From contig OY282560.1 of NCBI GenBank assembly GCA_958295665.1, positions 146,870,091-146,934,090 of the forward strand: DNA of 64,000 nt. The letters run 5' to 3'. The DNA comes from Tipula vernalis (Eukaryota; Arthropoda; Insecta; Diptera; Tipulidae). The translations under genes and the position numbers were made by a program. The notes beneath the pieces are model-generated. The model worked only from the letters and a program-made list of their open reading frames with translations, was not told the origin of the DNA and made no database searches. Every line of letters begins with the position of its first letter. Position 1 is the stretch's first letter. Below, in pieces: positions 11,143 through 23,653 of this stretch.

Positions 11143-11961
11143 GTGTGTTGGCCACACCTCCATTTTTTTTATTTAAACGTTAATAGGCTTATAAACAAAT
11201 TGAGTAAATTGGAGTTCCTTTTGTCAAGGTTTAAACAAAAGATTGATATAATTATATTAACTGAATCTTTTTTGTGTAAATCGGAAACCGAATTTGTTAA
11301 ATTAAATCATTACAAGTCCTTTCATAGTACACGTTTGGATAGAACTGGTGGAGGCGTTTCGATCTTCACCCATCAAAATTTTGATTTTTCCCTTCATCAT
11401 ACGGAAAGTTTAGACGAGAACGAATTTATTGTGTTTTATTCTAAAACTTTAAATCTGTATGTCACGGGTGTGTACAAACCACCGCACACAAGCTATAAAT
11501 CGTTTCTTGAAATGTTAGATCAATTATTGTATTCATATAAAAATAAAAACAATATAATGGCAGGTGACTTTAACCTTGATCTTCTTGAATGTGGCAGTAC
11601 ACCAGAGCAAAATTTTAGATCCATATTGGGTATTAACAGTTACTCGGTTATAAATCGTATTAACGAAAAATTATCAACACGAGTTACTTCTCATTCACAA
11701 ACTATAACTGACCTTATACTGTCTAATTATGATCGGTTGTTTTGTGTTTACTATGGCGACACAAGTTTGAGTGACCATAGGTTTTTACTTTTTAAATTTA
11801 TTTTAAAAAATAAATCAACGATTAAACCATTACCAAAAATTACAGTGAATTATGATAAAATTTGTAGTGATATTTCTGATAACTCTCTATTATTAACAGA
11901 TTTTGAATCGTTTTATGATTTCCTTATTGGATCTATTAACAATAACACATGCAGTTCTTAG
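11143..11961 (+). pseudogene. Endonuclease domain of non-LTR element 2
   Basis: An almost full-length EEP endonuclease. LNVNRLINKLSKLEFLL is the N-terminal block, IIILTESFL carries the catalytic glutamate, GGGVSIFTH, GVYKPPHTS and AGDFNLDLL follow, and SDHRFLLF is the terminal SDH motif. All the expected metal-binding and catalytic motifs are visible. The reading frame breaks after residue 272, within the linker to the RT. The true start codon is uncertain: the domain begins almost at once after the A-rich flank. Confidence 0.85.
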
Positions 11962-13300
11962 ACGACTAGTATTAGGTGCTCGACTTTCAAAAAACCGTGG
12001 TTTAATACGCTTCTTGTCAAAAAATCTCAAATGCGTGATAAATTCTACAAGCTTTCTAAACAGTATCCGCAAAATTTGTTTTTTAAAGAAACTCTAAAAC
12101 AACTCTAAATTCCAAAAATGCATTTCTAGCTCAAAGCGTATGTGGAGTCTTATCAAAGAAGTACTTACAAATCGGCAAGCTAATAGCCTGGATTCATCCA
12201 TATCTTATTTAAATATATCAATGATGTCTGTGTTGACGATCCTGAAAAAGTTGTTGAGGAGTTTAATAACTATTTCGTCAATGTGGGGGCTACTGCTACC
12301 GCGACTAGACTCACCACTGGCTTCCAGAAAATATAATCAAAACTAAGTGAAGAGGATCGTTTAATAAATGATTTGAATCCGAATTGCGCTTCTGGTTGTG
12401 ATGGTATTCCAGTAGAGCTAGTTAAACGATTGGTTCAGTTAGCTACTCCACTTTTGACTGTAGCAATTAATAAATGGATTAAACAGTCAATATTTCCATC
12501 ATTTTTTAAATCCGGTAGCCAAGCTAATTTACTTAATTATCGTCCTATATCAATTCTTTCAATTTTGAGTAAAATTTATGAACAAGTTCTATTTTCCAGG
12601 CCGAATGCTCACCTTACTGACAACGAAATAATTAATCATCACCAATATGGATTTACTAAAAAATCTCGTAGTAAATCTGCTGTCCTTAACCTAATGGAGA
12701 ATGTTTACGGTTCTCTTGAAAACAAACATACTACTGCTTGTCTCTTCATTGCCATAAGGAAAGCATTTGACTCTGTCAACTATAAAATTCTACTTCAAAA
12801 GCTTGAAACATATGGGGTTGATGGTAAGGTTAATGATCTAATAAAAAGTTACCTAACTCATAGACTTCATTTCGTAAAATTGAATAATTACTCATCTGAC
12901 AAATTGAATATTTCCAGTGGTGTCCCCCAGGGCTCAATTCTAGGGCCTACCCTGTTTTTAATATATATATTAATGATATCTTTCGTCTTAAACTGAACGG
13001 TAGTATTCAACTATTTGCTGATGACACTGTTCTAACATACAAATCGGCATCTTTTGTTCAGCTTAAACATGACTTGGAAAATGATCTTGTTCAAATTAAT
13101 AATTGGCTTACCAAATAATTCGCTAAAATTGAATTTCGCTAAGTCTAATTTTCTAATTTTCTATTTGAAAAGCAAACCTCATAATATTTTAAATGAAGTG
13201 AATTGGAACGGTCATATATTCAAACGGATCGATCTCACTGTTTACTTAGGCCTAAAAATCAACTCGCAATTAACATGGACTTCTCGTATAAACCATTTTC
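11962..13300 (+). pseudogene. Linker and reverse transcriptase of non-LTR element 2, motif A mutated
   Basis: The linker is spread over shifted frames (for example DPEKVVEEFNNYFVNVG near 12240). The RT core runs in one frame from 12373 to 12996: NYRPISILSILSKIYEQVL, HHQYGFTKKSRSKSAVLNL, motif A CLFIAIRKAFDSVNY and motif B SGVPQGSILGPTLF. In motif A the catalytic aspartate expected in FIDxxKAFD is alanine, so even a repaired frame would be inactive. Motif C (QLFADDTVLTY) appears near 13010-13040 in a different frame. The copy ends at about 13300. Confidence 0.82.
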
Positions 13301-14667
13301 GGACGATCAACTATAAACGCTATAGAGGAAGTAATTAACGCAGTTAAAAGAACCGAAAGTGTTTGTCACGTAGCGAGGCCGTTGGTGCTTCTAGCGACAT
13401 TGGATGTGCAAAATGCTTTCAATTCGGCGAGATGGGAAGATATGATCGAGGCGCTACAACGATCTTTCGCTATACCGAATCATCTTCTGCTAATGATTCG
13501 GGACTATTTGAGGAATCGAAGATTAGTACATATATGAGACGTCTGACGGCAAAAAAGTGAAGGAAATTACTGCTGGAGTGGCCTAGGGCTCGATTCTTGG
13601 TCCTGATCTATGGAACGCTATGTACGACAGCCTGTTGCGACTAGACATGCCTGACGAAGTATTCCTGGTTGGGTATGCAGACGATGTGGCTATTGTGATA
13701 ACATCTAGAAGCGCAGTTTTTGCTCAGTACACGTTAAATCAAGTCATCAGAAGCACGGGCTACAGTTGGCCATCTCAAAAACGGAGATCGTCATGCTCAC
13801 TAGGCGGAGAATTCCAACCATTATCCCTATGAAGGTTGGAACAGAAGAGGTAATGTCGAAAGGAATGACGAAATAATTGACTGTAGATAATCGTCTAACT
13901 TACTGGGAGCATATCCGAAGAACTTGTGACCGAGCATCAAAAGCGACTGTATCACTTAGCAGATTGATGGCAAACATAGGGGGCCCCGCCCTAGCAAGCG
14001 AAGACTTATAATGTCAACGGTACATTCAATTCTGTTGTATGAAGCTGAGGTTTGGGCCGGTGCGATGGAGGTTGAAAAATACCGCACGAGGATGATATCG
14101 ATTCAAATACGCGGGGCATTAAGAATCGCATGCGCTTATCGCACAGTGTCCGAAGCTGCAGCCTTAGTTGTCGCCGGAGTCATCCCAATAGATTTGCTTG
14201 CGCTGGAGCGTCGGGAGATCTATCGGTTGAGCGCTGAATTTGGAAGAAAGGATTCTACGGTGAGAGCCCGCAGCATTACGCTTGTGGTATGGCAGGATCG
14301 ATGGGATGAGTTGAATAGTGGTCGATGGACGGCTCGATTGATTCGCGACCTTGGTTCCTCGATTAATCGTGACCACGGAGAGCTTGATTTCTTCCCATGC
14401 CAGTTTTTTACTGGGCATGGCTATTTTGGGGCCTATTTGCATAAGATGGGAAAACTGATGCCACCTCAATGTCGATACTGCCCAGAAGAGTGTTATGACG
14501 TTTGTCATACATTTTTTCGGTGCGGTAGGTTCATTGAAGAAAAAAGACGGCTCGCTTTATTATTGGATGAGGTCACACCTGACACCATTGTTGAAGTGAT
14601 TATGCGGTCTGATGTAGCGTGGCAAGCTTTCGCAGACTACGTTTGGTCAGTACTGCGGCACAAGTGA
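13301..14667 (+). pseudogene. R1-clade RT and C-terminal domain
   Basis: RT motif A reads LATLDVQNAFNSARW (about 13385-13430), motif B has A*GSILGPDLWNAMYD (near 13575-13630, with a TAG where a proline or similar residue belongs) and motif C reads LVGYADDVAIV (about 13668-13700). Stops and frame changes occur near 13535, 13560 and 13800-13900. From 14011 a clean 218-codon stretch gives the C-terminal domain, including WAGAMEVEKYRTRMISIQ and the zinc knuckle CRYCPEECYDVCHTFFRC at about residue 155, then the stop at 14665-14667. R1 proteins normally insert in 28S rDNA; no rDNA is visible here, so this lineage copy sits elsewhere. Confidence 0.85.
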
Positions 14668-14911
14668 AGCGATGTTTGTCTGGCGGACCCCTAACAAAGT
14701 AAGGTGTAGAATGTAAATGAGGGCCCCAAAATGGTTAGCAGCGCGGACCAGACCAAAGAAATGCAAAAGCGGTTCCAGTCTGGGCTCTCCATGGCATATA
14801 GGAGACTTTTTGGTGAGTAAAAACCTCACACTGTCAAGTGAGGTCCATCATCACTTGGCTTTGGCTTTTTGAAAGTTTTAACTCCTACAATAAAACAAAA
14901 AAAAAAAAAAA
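13301..14911 (+). mobile_element. R1-clade non-LTR retrotransposon, 5'-truncated
   Basis: Begins in mid-RT with GRSTINAIEEVINAVKRTES, the fingers region typical of R1-clade elements, and runs through the RT, a C-terminal domain with a zinc knuckle, a 3' UTR (14668-14892) and a poly(A) tail (14893-14911). It abuts non-LTR element 2 without spacer, so it either inserted there truncated or was joined later. Confidence 0.85.
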
Positions 14912-14913
14912 TA

Positions 14914-15148
14914 TGCTACCTGTGATGAGACCATTTTAAATGTGTTATTATTAACACGTGGAAGTTTATTAGTATTTACGAAACATCTTACAATCTACGG
15001 AACATATTAAAATCATAAAAATTAAAAACAAAATTAAATAAATAGAAGTCTGTCTATTAGTCGGTTTGTTGAATGATCGTTCGTAAATACTAATATACTT
15101 CTACGTGTTAATAAAAATACATTTAAAATGGTCTAATCACCGGTAGCA
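14914..15148. mobile_element. Foldback MITE with about 70-bp terminal inverted repeats
   Basis: The left arm (14914-14983) and right arm (about 15079-15148) are near-perfect reverse complements with only a few mismatches. They begin TGCTACC and share GACCATTTTAAATGT, TTAACACGT and TTAGTATTTACGAA. TA dinucleotides flank both ends (14912-14913, 15149-15150), consistent with a Tc1/mariner-type duplication. It lies right at the end of the R1 poly(A). The roughly 95-base loop contains no coding signal. Confidence 0.85.
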
Positions 15149-15329
15149 TATTAGAAATTACATGAATTAATCAACATTCAAAAAATTGAAAAAGTAGAAT
15201 TAGCTTACACAGAAATAGAGCTGTGTGAATGTCGTGAAGAAGAAAAAATTGTAAGAGAATTTATCTGTATTAGTATGATTCGCTAGTACATAACGCACAG
15301 TACATTCTGTATATATAGAATGTAAATTG

Positions 15330-15470
15330 TGGTATAATCGGTCCAGTCGCCGCGGCCTGATGAGAGGATTGATTTCTTCATAGTCATAAGCTCATTGGTT
15401 CGAAACTGGATTGAATCCTCTTACAATCTTCGGAACATATTAAAATCATAAAAATTAAAAAAAAAATAAG
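15330..15470 (+). mobile_element. Possible tRNA-derived SINE
   Basis: TTGGTTCGAAACTGG at about 15395-15410 contains a perfect RNA polymerase III B box (GGTTCGANNC). About 40 bases upstream GCGGCCTGATGAGAGG resembles an A box. The sequence ends in an A-rich tail near 15460-15470. The tail sequence (ACAATCTTCGGAACATATT onward) is repeated in the loop of the neighbouring MITE. A degenerate class II tRNA pseudogene is the alternative. Confidence 0.4.
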
Positions 15471-15474
15471 TAAA

Positions 15475-18400
15475 ACTATTATTTTTACGATTTGCTATAA
15501 TTAAGCACGCTAAATTTTGTAAAATAAATTTTAGAATCTAACCTTGATTTGTTCAAAGTTAGTTGTAAATGTTGATAATTACTGAAAAAAAAAAATGGCA
15601 AAAGTCTAAACAGGGCAATTTCATGGAAGAAGAAGAGTTTCGTCAAATTTGCTGGTTTTTTCAGTATAGTAATTAACACTTATAATTCGCTTTAAAAATT
15701 TCAAATTAAGCTGCGATTCTAAAATGTATTTTGTATAATTTAGTTCGATTAATTAAAAGCACTTTTTAAAAACCCATTTTTACTAAAACATATTTTATTT
15801 TTGAAGTTTTAGTTTATATTTTAGTAAGCTTTAATTAAGCATTAATTAAATATATTTTTTTTTACATTTAAATTTACTTTTTTATTTCAAATTATTTGGA
15901 ATGATCCATGTGCTATAATACATAAATGTATTCTAAGAACTTGGTGACAATTTACAGACAATATGATATGACAATATATAATGACCGCTTGAAATTGCAT
16001 ATTATTTTTCTTACGGGGTCCCGTCACTTTGAAAGTTTATTGGAAAATGTTGCAAACCAGATCTGAGAAAGTGTTCATTCATTTACATACTTTTTAATAA
16101 ATAAAACTTTAAAATTTTTAAATAATTCGTTATAAAAGTCGCATTTTATGTAACCAAATAGTGAAAACAATAATTCATTTAACAAAAGCCAAGTCATAGA
16201 ACAAAAAAAAAACGAGATTTGTTGAATAGAACATATCAAAATGAAATGGGATTTCAATTCCATCAATATATAGAAGAGATTCGAGACTTGCTAAATTATT
16301 AAGTTAATAAATAAAATATTCATCTACATAATTTATTTGCTTTAGAAAACACCAGCAAAAAGCGAAATTGCATATTTTCAGTATACATACTTTTCAAATA
16401 CATACATATTTAGAAAGTTGGTTGAATAATGTACAATGAGGATTTATGTCAGGCTTTCATTTATTAAAACAATTGATTAATTAATTTTAAGAGTGATTAC
16501 TTAATTAATTACAATAATATCCAAAATTATAAAGTCCAAATTGTTTTCTGTTAATTGAAAGTTAAATAATGTCTCTGTCAAAATTAGATTTCGAGCAGTT
16601 AATTTAAAATCTCAATTTTGTCAGTTTTGTTTAGCGCACAATTTATTTCTCATATCAAGCTTAAAGCTCGATCATCAATTCTTATACACATACATAAAAA
16701 TAATTTGGATAAAGCGAAATTTAAATTAATTAAATATTTGGAACTTGATGTTAGAAATTAAATTGTGTTTTGAACAGAATGTTTGCGATTCGCGTCATAC
16801 AATTTTGGAATTTAAATCGTACTTATGTAGTATCTAGAATTTTGAATATCGAGTTTTTTTTTTTGAAATTAAAAGTTAAATGCCACCGACACAGCTTTTT
16901 CATTATATTTTCATATGATATTCCACAATAAGTTGACCAATGACACTGAGTGCCTGCGGTGCTGTGGTTATGTACTAATGACCAATACTTCAATTATTGT
17001 ACAGACGTGAGACAATTGAACTGGAACTTTCCTATTTAGGAACTACATAGGTAAAAGAATGACTCAAATCAAATTTGACTAAAGCTGTTAGGCCTTGTGA
17101 CTAAAGATTGTCCTAAATGGATAAATATGTTTTTTTTAAACAAGATATATCTTTAGAAAAACGTTATTTCTAACAGAGCTGGAGTTGAGCTATTGACATT
17201 TCCGCTGAGGTTCACGATAGCCATGCCGATTTTTTTAATTTTCGCAGAGATATTTCTATTAATCTACAAAGAAATCTGAAGAAATGTATGTATCTACAAA
17301 ATAAGTCGGTTCCAGTTCATACTCAATTGAAAAATGACCAATGTTAAAAATGTTATAAAATTTTAACAGTTTTCTCGCATAATTTGTTGGAAAAGGAAAA
17401 TTCGTTCTCTCGTCCCTCGTTGTCAATGTGCCGGTTTATGGCGGTGTGAAAGGTGTTTTTAACTCGAGTTATTTTCATAGTTTTCTGCATCTTAGCGGAT
17501 GGAAAGAAGTCGCAGGAGTTATGTTATAAGGTTACTTTAATAATAATTATTTTAATTAAACCTAAATTTTTTCTAAACTTGTCTCATGCAAATATTGTAT
17601 ACTTTCAGGTAACACGTTGTATAAATATTCCGGGTAAACAAAAATAAGATTTAACATACGAATTTCGTTTTTATCTAGTTTTGAAATAATTTTCGGACAT
17701 AATTAAATTTAATTTGATTGAACAGATTTAGTATGATTATAAATAGCGGTATCTTTTGTATTATAATCATATTTTATATCTTAATTTTATGAAAATAGTT
17801 TATTCGAGTCCCCAATTCTGGACCAATTCTTGAAATTAAACGTCAATTTTATTTTTTTTTTCTAACCTTTTTACAAATAGCTTATTGAATAGGCCGCTGA
17901 ATAAATCAATAAGCGGTTTTAATCAGCGCTTGGTTCGGTGGAAAAAGCGCTTGATTTAAGAAAACAAGAGTACATTGATTTGTGTCAGTGTGTTAGTGAG
18001 AGTTTTATGCCCTTTTACATTTTCAAACTCGAAATCTTCGTAATCGATTTCATATCATCAAAAGAAGTAAGATTCAAAAAAACCGTAATGGTTGCTTGCA
18101 GTTACCGGAATTTCAAATTTGAAAATATTAAAGGGCATAACTCGACTTATGACATTATTACTTGTGGCCACAGATATAATATTTAAATAGAACGTATGAA
18201 TATTTATTTTTATCGTGCTTTTACACGGCGTCATATCATTAATCCTAATCTATTCGAATATAGCTCTCTATATCTTATGTATGTTGGGACAGCGCGGCTT
18301 GTATAGCCATTTGTATTGGCTTTGGTACTATACATGTGCATCTCATTAGGGATTGATGAATACATACATATTGTATTGTATAAAGTATAATAATCAGAAC

Positions 18401-18840
18401 TAAATCCTAATTTAGTAGTTGAAAATAATTGTAAATTGTTCATTTCGGTTCCTTTTGTTAAAATTCGAAAAAATAAAAATTCTTTTACAAAATTATAGTA
18501 CGAGAACCCACGAGCAAAATATTTGTCTTTTAGTATTACGGTCAAAACCGTATAAAATCCATAGATTTGAATACCCTAAACCCAAAAATACTATTTCAGA
18601 AATTTTGCACGCATTTTCAAAAGTTTCAATAAATTTTACTGAGGTGTATCATAGTATTCCGTCTGATTTTTGGAATGTAGTTTAATGATAGATCTAAGAC
18701 ACATGATAAAATAGGTTGGTCAGATGTAGAAAAATTTAATATCAGACAAATTTGGTACAGTAATATATTAATCAGACAAGTTTTCAATACACAGAAATCA
18801 TTAAAAAATCGTATTGTGGTCAATGAATAAGTTGCGACAC
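15475..18840. other. AT-rich DNA without recognisable genes
   Basis: All frames are short and match nothing I recognise. The longest (17938-18186 plus, 18231-18545 minus) have no domain signature and low-complexity composition. No long repeat was noticed. Confidence 0.55.
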
Positions 18841-18859
18841 TCAAATTCGTAGATAATGA

Positions 18860-19620
18860 TTAATAAAGAGCTTACCCGAAACCGTCCAACTAAAGTTGAA
18901 GGACTCACTGTCGGATTCACCATCATTATCGTCGTCATGAAGAGAACACTCTAGGTCACTACCAAGATCTTCAATCTCTTCTTCTAGAAAATAAATATTA
19001 TTAGTCAAAAGCACTCATTTCTTTATAAAAATTTTACTATAAAAGTCATGTCAACTATTCCTTTTGGGGATGTTGATTTTTCGTCCAAAATAACGTCGTT
19101 AAATTTTGGTAGTTTGTTACAGGAGAAATACGAAAAATGTAAACGTCCCTCGTTGTCACACGAGCTAAAATCTGTTGGGTTTAGATTTGTTGCATATTTC
19201 GTAAGAGCGTTGCCCCATATTTGGGCAAAATGTTTTGTTCGCCACAAATGATGTTCAAATTCTGTTTTTGACGGCGGCGGATTGCAAACATCATAATTAG
19301 ATAAATCCAGATTTAGAGTTGTAGAAACATATTCACCTTTCATTTTATATATTTTTGTAAAAATGGTTAATATGGGTAACTCGCCATGATTTTTATTTTT
19401 ATTGTATAATTTGTACGTGAATTTTTCTAAGGCGTTTCATACATTCTCGGTATCAGAAGGATATCTACCTAAATCTGCGATTAAGGTAGCGTATAAAATA
19501 TTTCAGCATTGTGAATGCGGAATTGTTTGAGTAAAAATTTTGCTAGAGATGATCCCAATATTTCATACAGACGCGAAACACTAATGTAACAGCGGCAATT
19601 ACCAAGGCCACAACCTTTAT
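18860..19620 (-). pseudogene. Uncharacterised repeat-associated protein fragment
   Basis: I cannot name this gene. On the minus strand a 106-codon frame (19343 to 19023) reads NPPPSKTEFEHHLWRTKHFA, then IWGNAL and later LNPTDFSS. That layout resembles a family of uncharacterised insect proteins found in many copies, where a run like PPTxxxLxxHxxRxxYQxxxW is followed by P-x-WGW. Eroded upstream pieces in other frames reach 19620 and an acidic stretch (EEEIEDLGSDLECSLHDDD) lies near 18980-18930 after an apparent splice acceptor. Stops and frame changes make it a likely relic. A chance resemblance cannot be excluded. Confidence 0.35.
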
Positions 19621-20906
19621 ATCTGAATCGTCATTTTCTTCGAGAGATCTCCGAATATTCGTATGGATTAAAACATCCATAGATTCCGGCTGAGTGCATT
19701 CATTTATTTTTCTCAAGGTCTCGCAACAATGTCGATTTGTCGGTTTTATTTATAGTTCCGTCCATGTGACAAAGTGATAGCGGCATTGGGGTTATCGGAT
19801 AACACAGGACTTTTTGAGTACATTTTTTTTCTAGGGATAGCACTAAAAGCCGCCCAAACAAATCTCGTTTTAGCCTTATTTCTTGGATCTTACTTTTTTA
19901 TTATTATTTAGATTAGTAATAAGAGAATTCAGTAAATAAATAATTATGGCGTTTTCGTTTTAAACGTTCGTTAAAACGACTGTATTGAATTTTGGGTCGG
20001 ATGAATGATTTGACAGAAACCCAGGAGAAATTAATTAGGTTTTATTTCTGGAATTATAGACGATATTGAAAATATCTGAAAATAGTATTTTGTAATCCCT
20101 CAGGCATATAAAAGATTTAAAAAAAGGTTGCTGTATTTATTAACAGTTTTGAAAATGCGCTCCGGCCAATCGGTCCACTTATGCAAAAAAATGTTTACCC
20201 TCAGTGTATTTTTTTTATCAGTGAGACAGTTTGACAGTCAAAAGGGTATACTATTTTTACTCTTCGAGTGAAAATTTTTCTGCAATTGAATCCAACATTA
20301 GACCCGGAGAACAAAATCAACCCGGTTTTCAGCAAAAAAAATTTTGATTTGTAGTATAAATTGACAAAACAAAAAAAATCATTGCAACTCCTTGATGGTT
20401 TCTTTTTGTATACTATCCCCACCGTATCTCACCCTCCAGCTGATGCAACTAACAAAACACGTGCAGTCTGAACATCCAGGGATCATTATAAAAATAAGAA
20501 TTCAAACTATACAACATAGTCCTAAACACACGTGAACTTTACAAGTTGATATTTTTAAATGTATATCTGCGTGCTAACAGAACAAGCAGGCTTTCTAAAT
20601 TTTTTAATGAATGAATTTTTTTTTTTTTTGCTAGAACAAGGTAGTAATGTGAAATTTTTTGATCTTGCCAAAAGGACATTTCTTTAATGCTTTTTATCAG
20701 CTTTTTCAAGCGTTAACCCATGCATAAACACAAATAAAATTTTTCTCCCTTTTCCAAAGCCTTGATCCATGTATAAACGTCATACATTATTATCAGGATT
20801 TTTGCTAAGAAAAGTGAGTGTTAAATTGTGAATCGCTTTCGTCTTTTTACATATATTCAATATAATCACACGACAATCATTTTCCAAAATAAATATTTGG
20901 AATAAA
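19620..20906. other. AT-rich DNA without recognisable genes
   Basis: Nothing recognisable. Short frames only; T-rich runs at about 20205 and 20615. Confidence 0.5.
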
Positions 20907-23653
20907 ATGAACCCTCTAGTCGGCCAATTTTTTTTTGGCTGAGATAATTACGGTAGGGTTATTTTAATGTAAAAAAATCGAAAACGAAGTCAAAAATTAT
21001 TTCAGATAAAAACTACGAGTGCCAGGGGCGAAAATAGGTAGGCCGCCAAAAGGCGGGTTGGCCATCACACGGGAGAAATAATACATAATTAAATAATTCA
21101 TATAAACATATAAAAAATGAATACACATGTATTGTGTACAATGCATCTATATAACGTTATGGAATATTTGGAAGCACTTTTTGGCTGGCGGCAAACATAG
21201 ATTCAATTTGCAATTCATGCAAAACATTTGCGTCTCGGATTTGCAACCAGGTAATTTACACTGTTTTTTGCTTGTTCCGTCTAACATATCAGGCCAATGG
21301 CCAACACCATCGAATCGAATATCACACGGTGGCGCATATACTTTCTTCGAAGAAGCAGTCATTGTTTTCTGCGTGCTTTGAGATGGCCTTCCAACGGCCT
21401 AATTTTGCTGTTGTCGTTGGGAACGACACAAAACATCAGCAATTTCGGATCAAAAATCAGCAAGTTCAAATGAAGTGAAGCCTTTGTGAATGCGTCGGTG
21501 GAGAAGGTAAGCATTTTCTATTGTCATATCAATTAAATGATAAAATAGTCGCAATGAATAACTTCTCGTCTTCAATCGTATGTGATAACGTCCAAGCAAC
21601 TAATCCATTAAATCTACCACTCCCATATGATAATTATATTTCCTTGATTATGTTAGGGCAATCCTCCCTATATATCTTTTTTTTTTACGATCGTATATAG
21701 TCGCTTTAACTGGTCGCGGTTCGACTGCGGATTTGAATGGAATTATTCCAACATAAGTTGAAGCTAGTCTTACATTTTTTGTGTCTTTCTGTTAAATCAA
21801 CTCCACAAGCACGTCCCACATATTCCACTGAGTACCCTCTAGGCTCTCTTTGAAGCTCCTTCTATCTGTCACTTGGAAGTTTGCAGTTGTTTATGTGACT
21901 GGCGCGAATTGTGCCTAATGAATAATATTCCTCGACTTCGTAGATACACTAGTAGTGGTAGCGACGTATAAAAATTATCAAAATAAAGGATATGATATTT
22001 AAAGTCAGTAAGTAACTATGACAAGCAAACAACAACGCTAGCACAAGCCCCTAAATTTAGTGTATTTGGAAGTATTACATTATCTTCTGATCCAATATAT
22101 ATTTCGAACTTATACGAAAAGCCGTACGAATCACGTAAAACAAATAATTTTATGCCCCACTTATGCGGCTTGTTTGGCATATACTGACGAAATTGCGATT
22201 TCATTTTAGTACCACTCATTTGTTCACCCACGCAGAGTCGCGCATTTTTTGGAATTTAATCAAACCTGCGATTCAAATGATCAACAACTGGCGTAATTTT
22301 AAATAGCGGGTGGTGGCGGTCTTCGCCGTATTTCGTAAAATCATTTTGACGTCATTGTATTCCTTAACGCCTCGAATGAATGTTGCCCCCAGTAATGCTC
22401 CAGACTTGGATAACGGTAAATAGATACATATATATATACCAAAATGCATATACATTTTTTAATGTCAACATAATTTACAGAAAATTTGGTTTGAATGTCC
22501 TGTTGGGGAGCATTCAAGTTGGTTTCTTTTGCTATTTTTTCGAACAACTCATCATTAAAAAAATAATTAAAACAGGAATAAGGCGTCTTGAGATCGTTAG
22601 AACTCTCTGGAAGTTTCGAATCACCCCTGAACACAATTTCGTTTCGATGAAGAACAAGACTTTTTTTTTCTCCAAGTTATCTTTGAAAGTTCTATTGACT
22701 TCAAGCCAATGTTTGCAGCACTACCAGCAAACCCACCATTATTTGGTTGCAAGCTAGGACCGCATTCTTCAAACACAGGTAAAGGAGAACGGAGCCGCTT
22801 GGCAGGTTTCTTCAGGAGCTTCGATAACGGTTGTGCTTGTGGCTGTTGTTGTATGTGTAATTACATCGACGAGGTTTCTGCCTGTGGTTCAACTTCTGGT
22901 GGTTGTATATGTTGTTCTGTTGTTGGTGTCTGTGATAAAAATTCAACGGGAGGTAAATCGAACCTCGTATTTATGTTATCGCTAAAAATTCCAGCTGAAG
23001 TGTTTCTCTCTGACTGGGCCACCTGAAGGTTCATTTCTTGATAATCTTCAACTGATAAATTAAAATCAGGATCAGCAATTGAGTCATCGTCATCAAAGTC
23101 ACCATCATCCGCTCCACTGTCCCTTGTTGCACTGCTTATTGAATTCCACATATCCTGAATTTCCTCATCAGTCATAGAGCTAAGGTTACACGGTCGACGA
23201 AAACCTGTTGGGCGTACCTTAACCTCTTCCTGTTTCCTGTTTCGTGGCATTTCTGAAAGCAACAGTGCAATTCAGCTGACAAAATGGCAAAAACAAAAAC
23301 CAAACAACCAAAGATAGACCCAATCCACTTGAAATATTTTGAAACATAAACAAACATGTATATAAAAAAAAAAATCGATCAACCGGCAAGTCCGCCTTTG
23401 GACGATGTTTACATAATAGGGCACATAGGCTTCATAATATTTTTGAATCACTAAACAAATTTCACTGTCACAAAATATACAAATTTTCCAATTGACCAAT
23501 AATTTTTTGAACACACAACTAAACTATAGTATAGAGAACTTATACATGTGTAACTCTATGTCGAAGGTAAAAGAAAAAATAATAAGTATCTATTTATTTT
23601 TGTAGTTTTTTTGTACCCCGTCTAAAGGCAGGACTGCCTGCTAGAGGGTTCAT
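20907..23653 (-). mobile_element. piggyBac 1: degenerate piggyBac-like transposon
   Basis: A broken piggyBac transposase (minus strand) lies between short inverted repeats: ATGAACCCTCTAG at 20907-20919 and its exact reverse complement ending at 23653. Internal to these are GC-rich subterminal blocks sharing AAAGGCGG (about 21045 plus and 23400 minus). Where piggyBac normally has TTAA, the left end reads TGAA and the right end TTCA. About 2.75 kb. Confidence 0.7.
21147..23262 (-). pseudogene. piggyBac 1 transposase, catalytic Asp lost
   Basis: Pieces in order from the N terminus: an acidic N-terminal region (23262-22861, DDGDFDDDDSIADPD), the start of the catalytic domain (22634-22341; CFNYFFNDELFEKIAKETN, then YPSLEHYWG), a block with QFRQYMPNKPHKWGIK (about 22200-22130), YFDNFYTSLPLL near 21980, and the C-terminal cysteine-rich finger (21362-21147; RFDGVGHWP, then CKLPGCKSETQMFC). 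This order is that of the DDE_Tnp_1_7 family. The first catalytic aspartate, expected in SVDEQM, is glycine (CVGEQMSG, about 22225). Many frameshifts and stops separate the pieces, so the element cannot move itself. Confidence 0.85.

Larger units (their letters stand above)
11143..13300 (+). mobile_element. Non-LTR retrotransposon 2 (Jockey group), truncated at both ends
   Basis: Starts inside or near the beginning of the endonuclease (no ORF1 upstream) and runs through the linker and reverse transcriptase. It stops abruptly at about 13300, where R1-clade sequence begins. Unlike element 1 it encodes a near-complete endonuclease. Protein comparison shows it is a different family from element 1. 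Confidence 0.8.

Noticed and set aside
15330..15420. Functional tRNA gene
   Set aside because: The B box is good, but no convincing acceptor stem or anticodon arm could be folded by eye; a SINE or pseudogene fits better.
15578..15680. Inverted repeat around TACTGAAAAA and TTTTTCAGTA
   Set aside because: The arms are mostly homopolymer and short; not distinguishable from chance in this composition.
22709..23026. Plus-strand 105-residue cysteine-rich frame
   Set aside because: It is antisense to the acidic N-terminal region of the piggyBac 1 transposase and has no independent domain.
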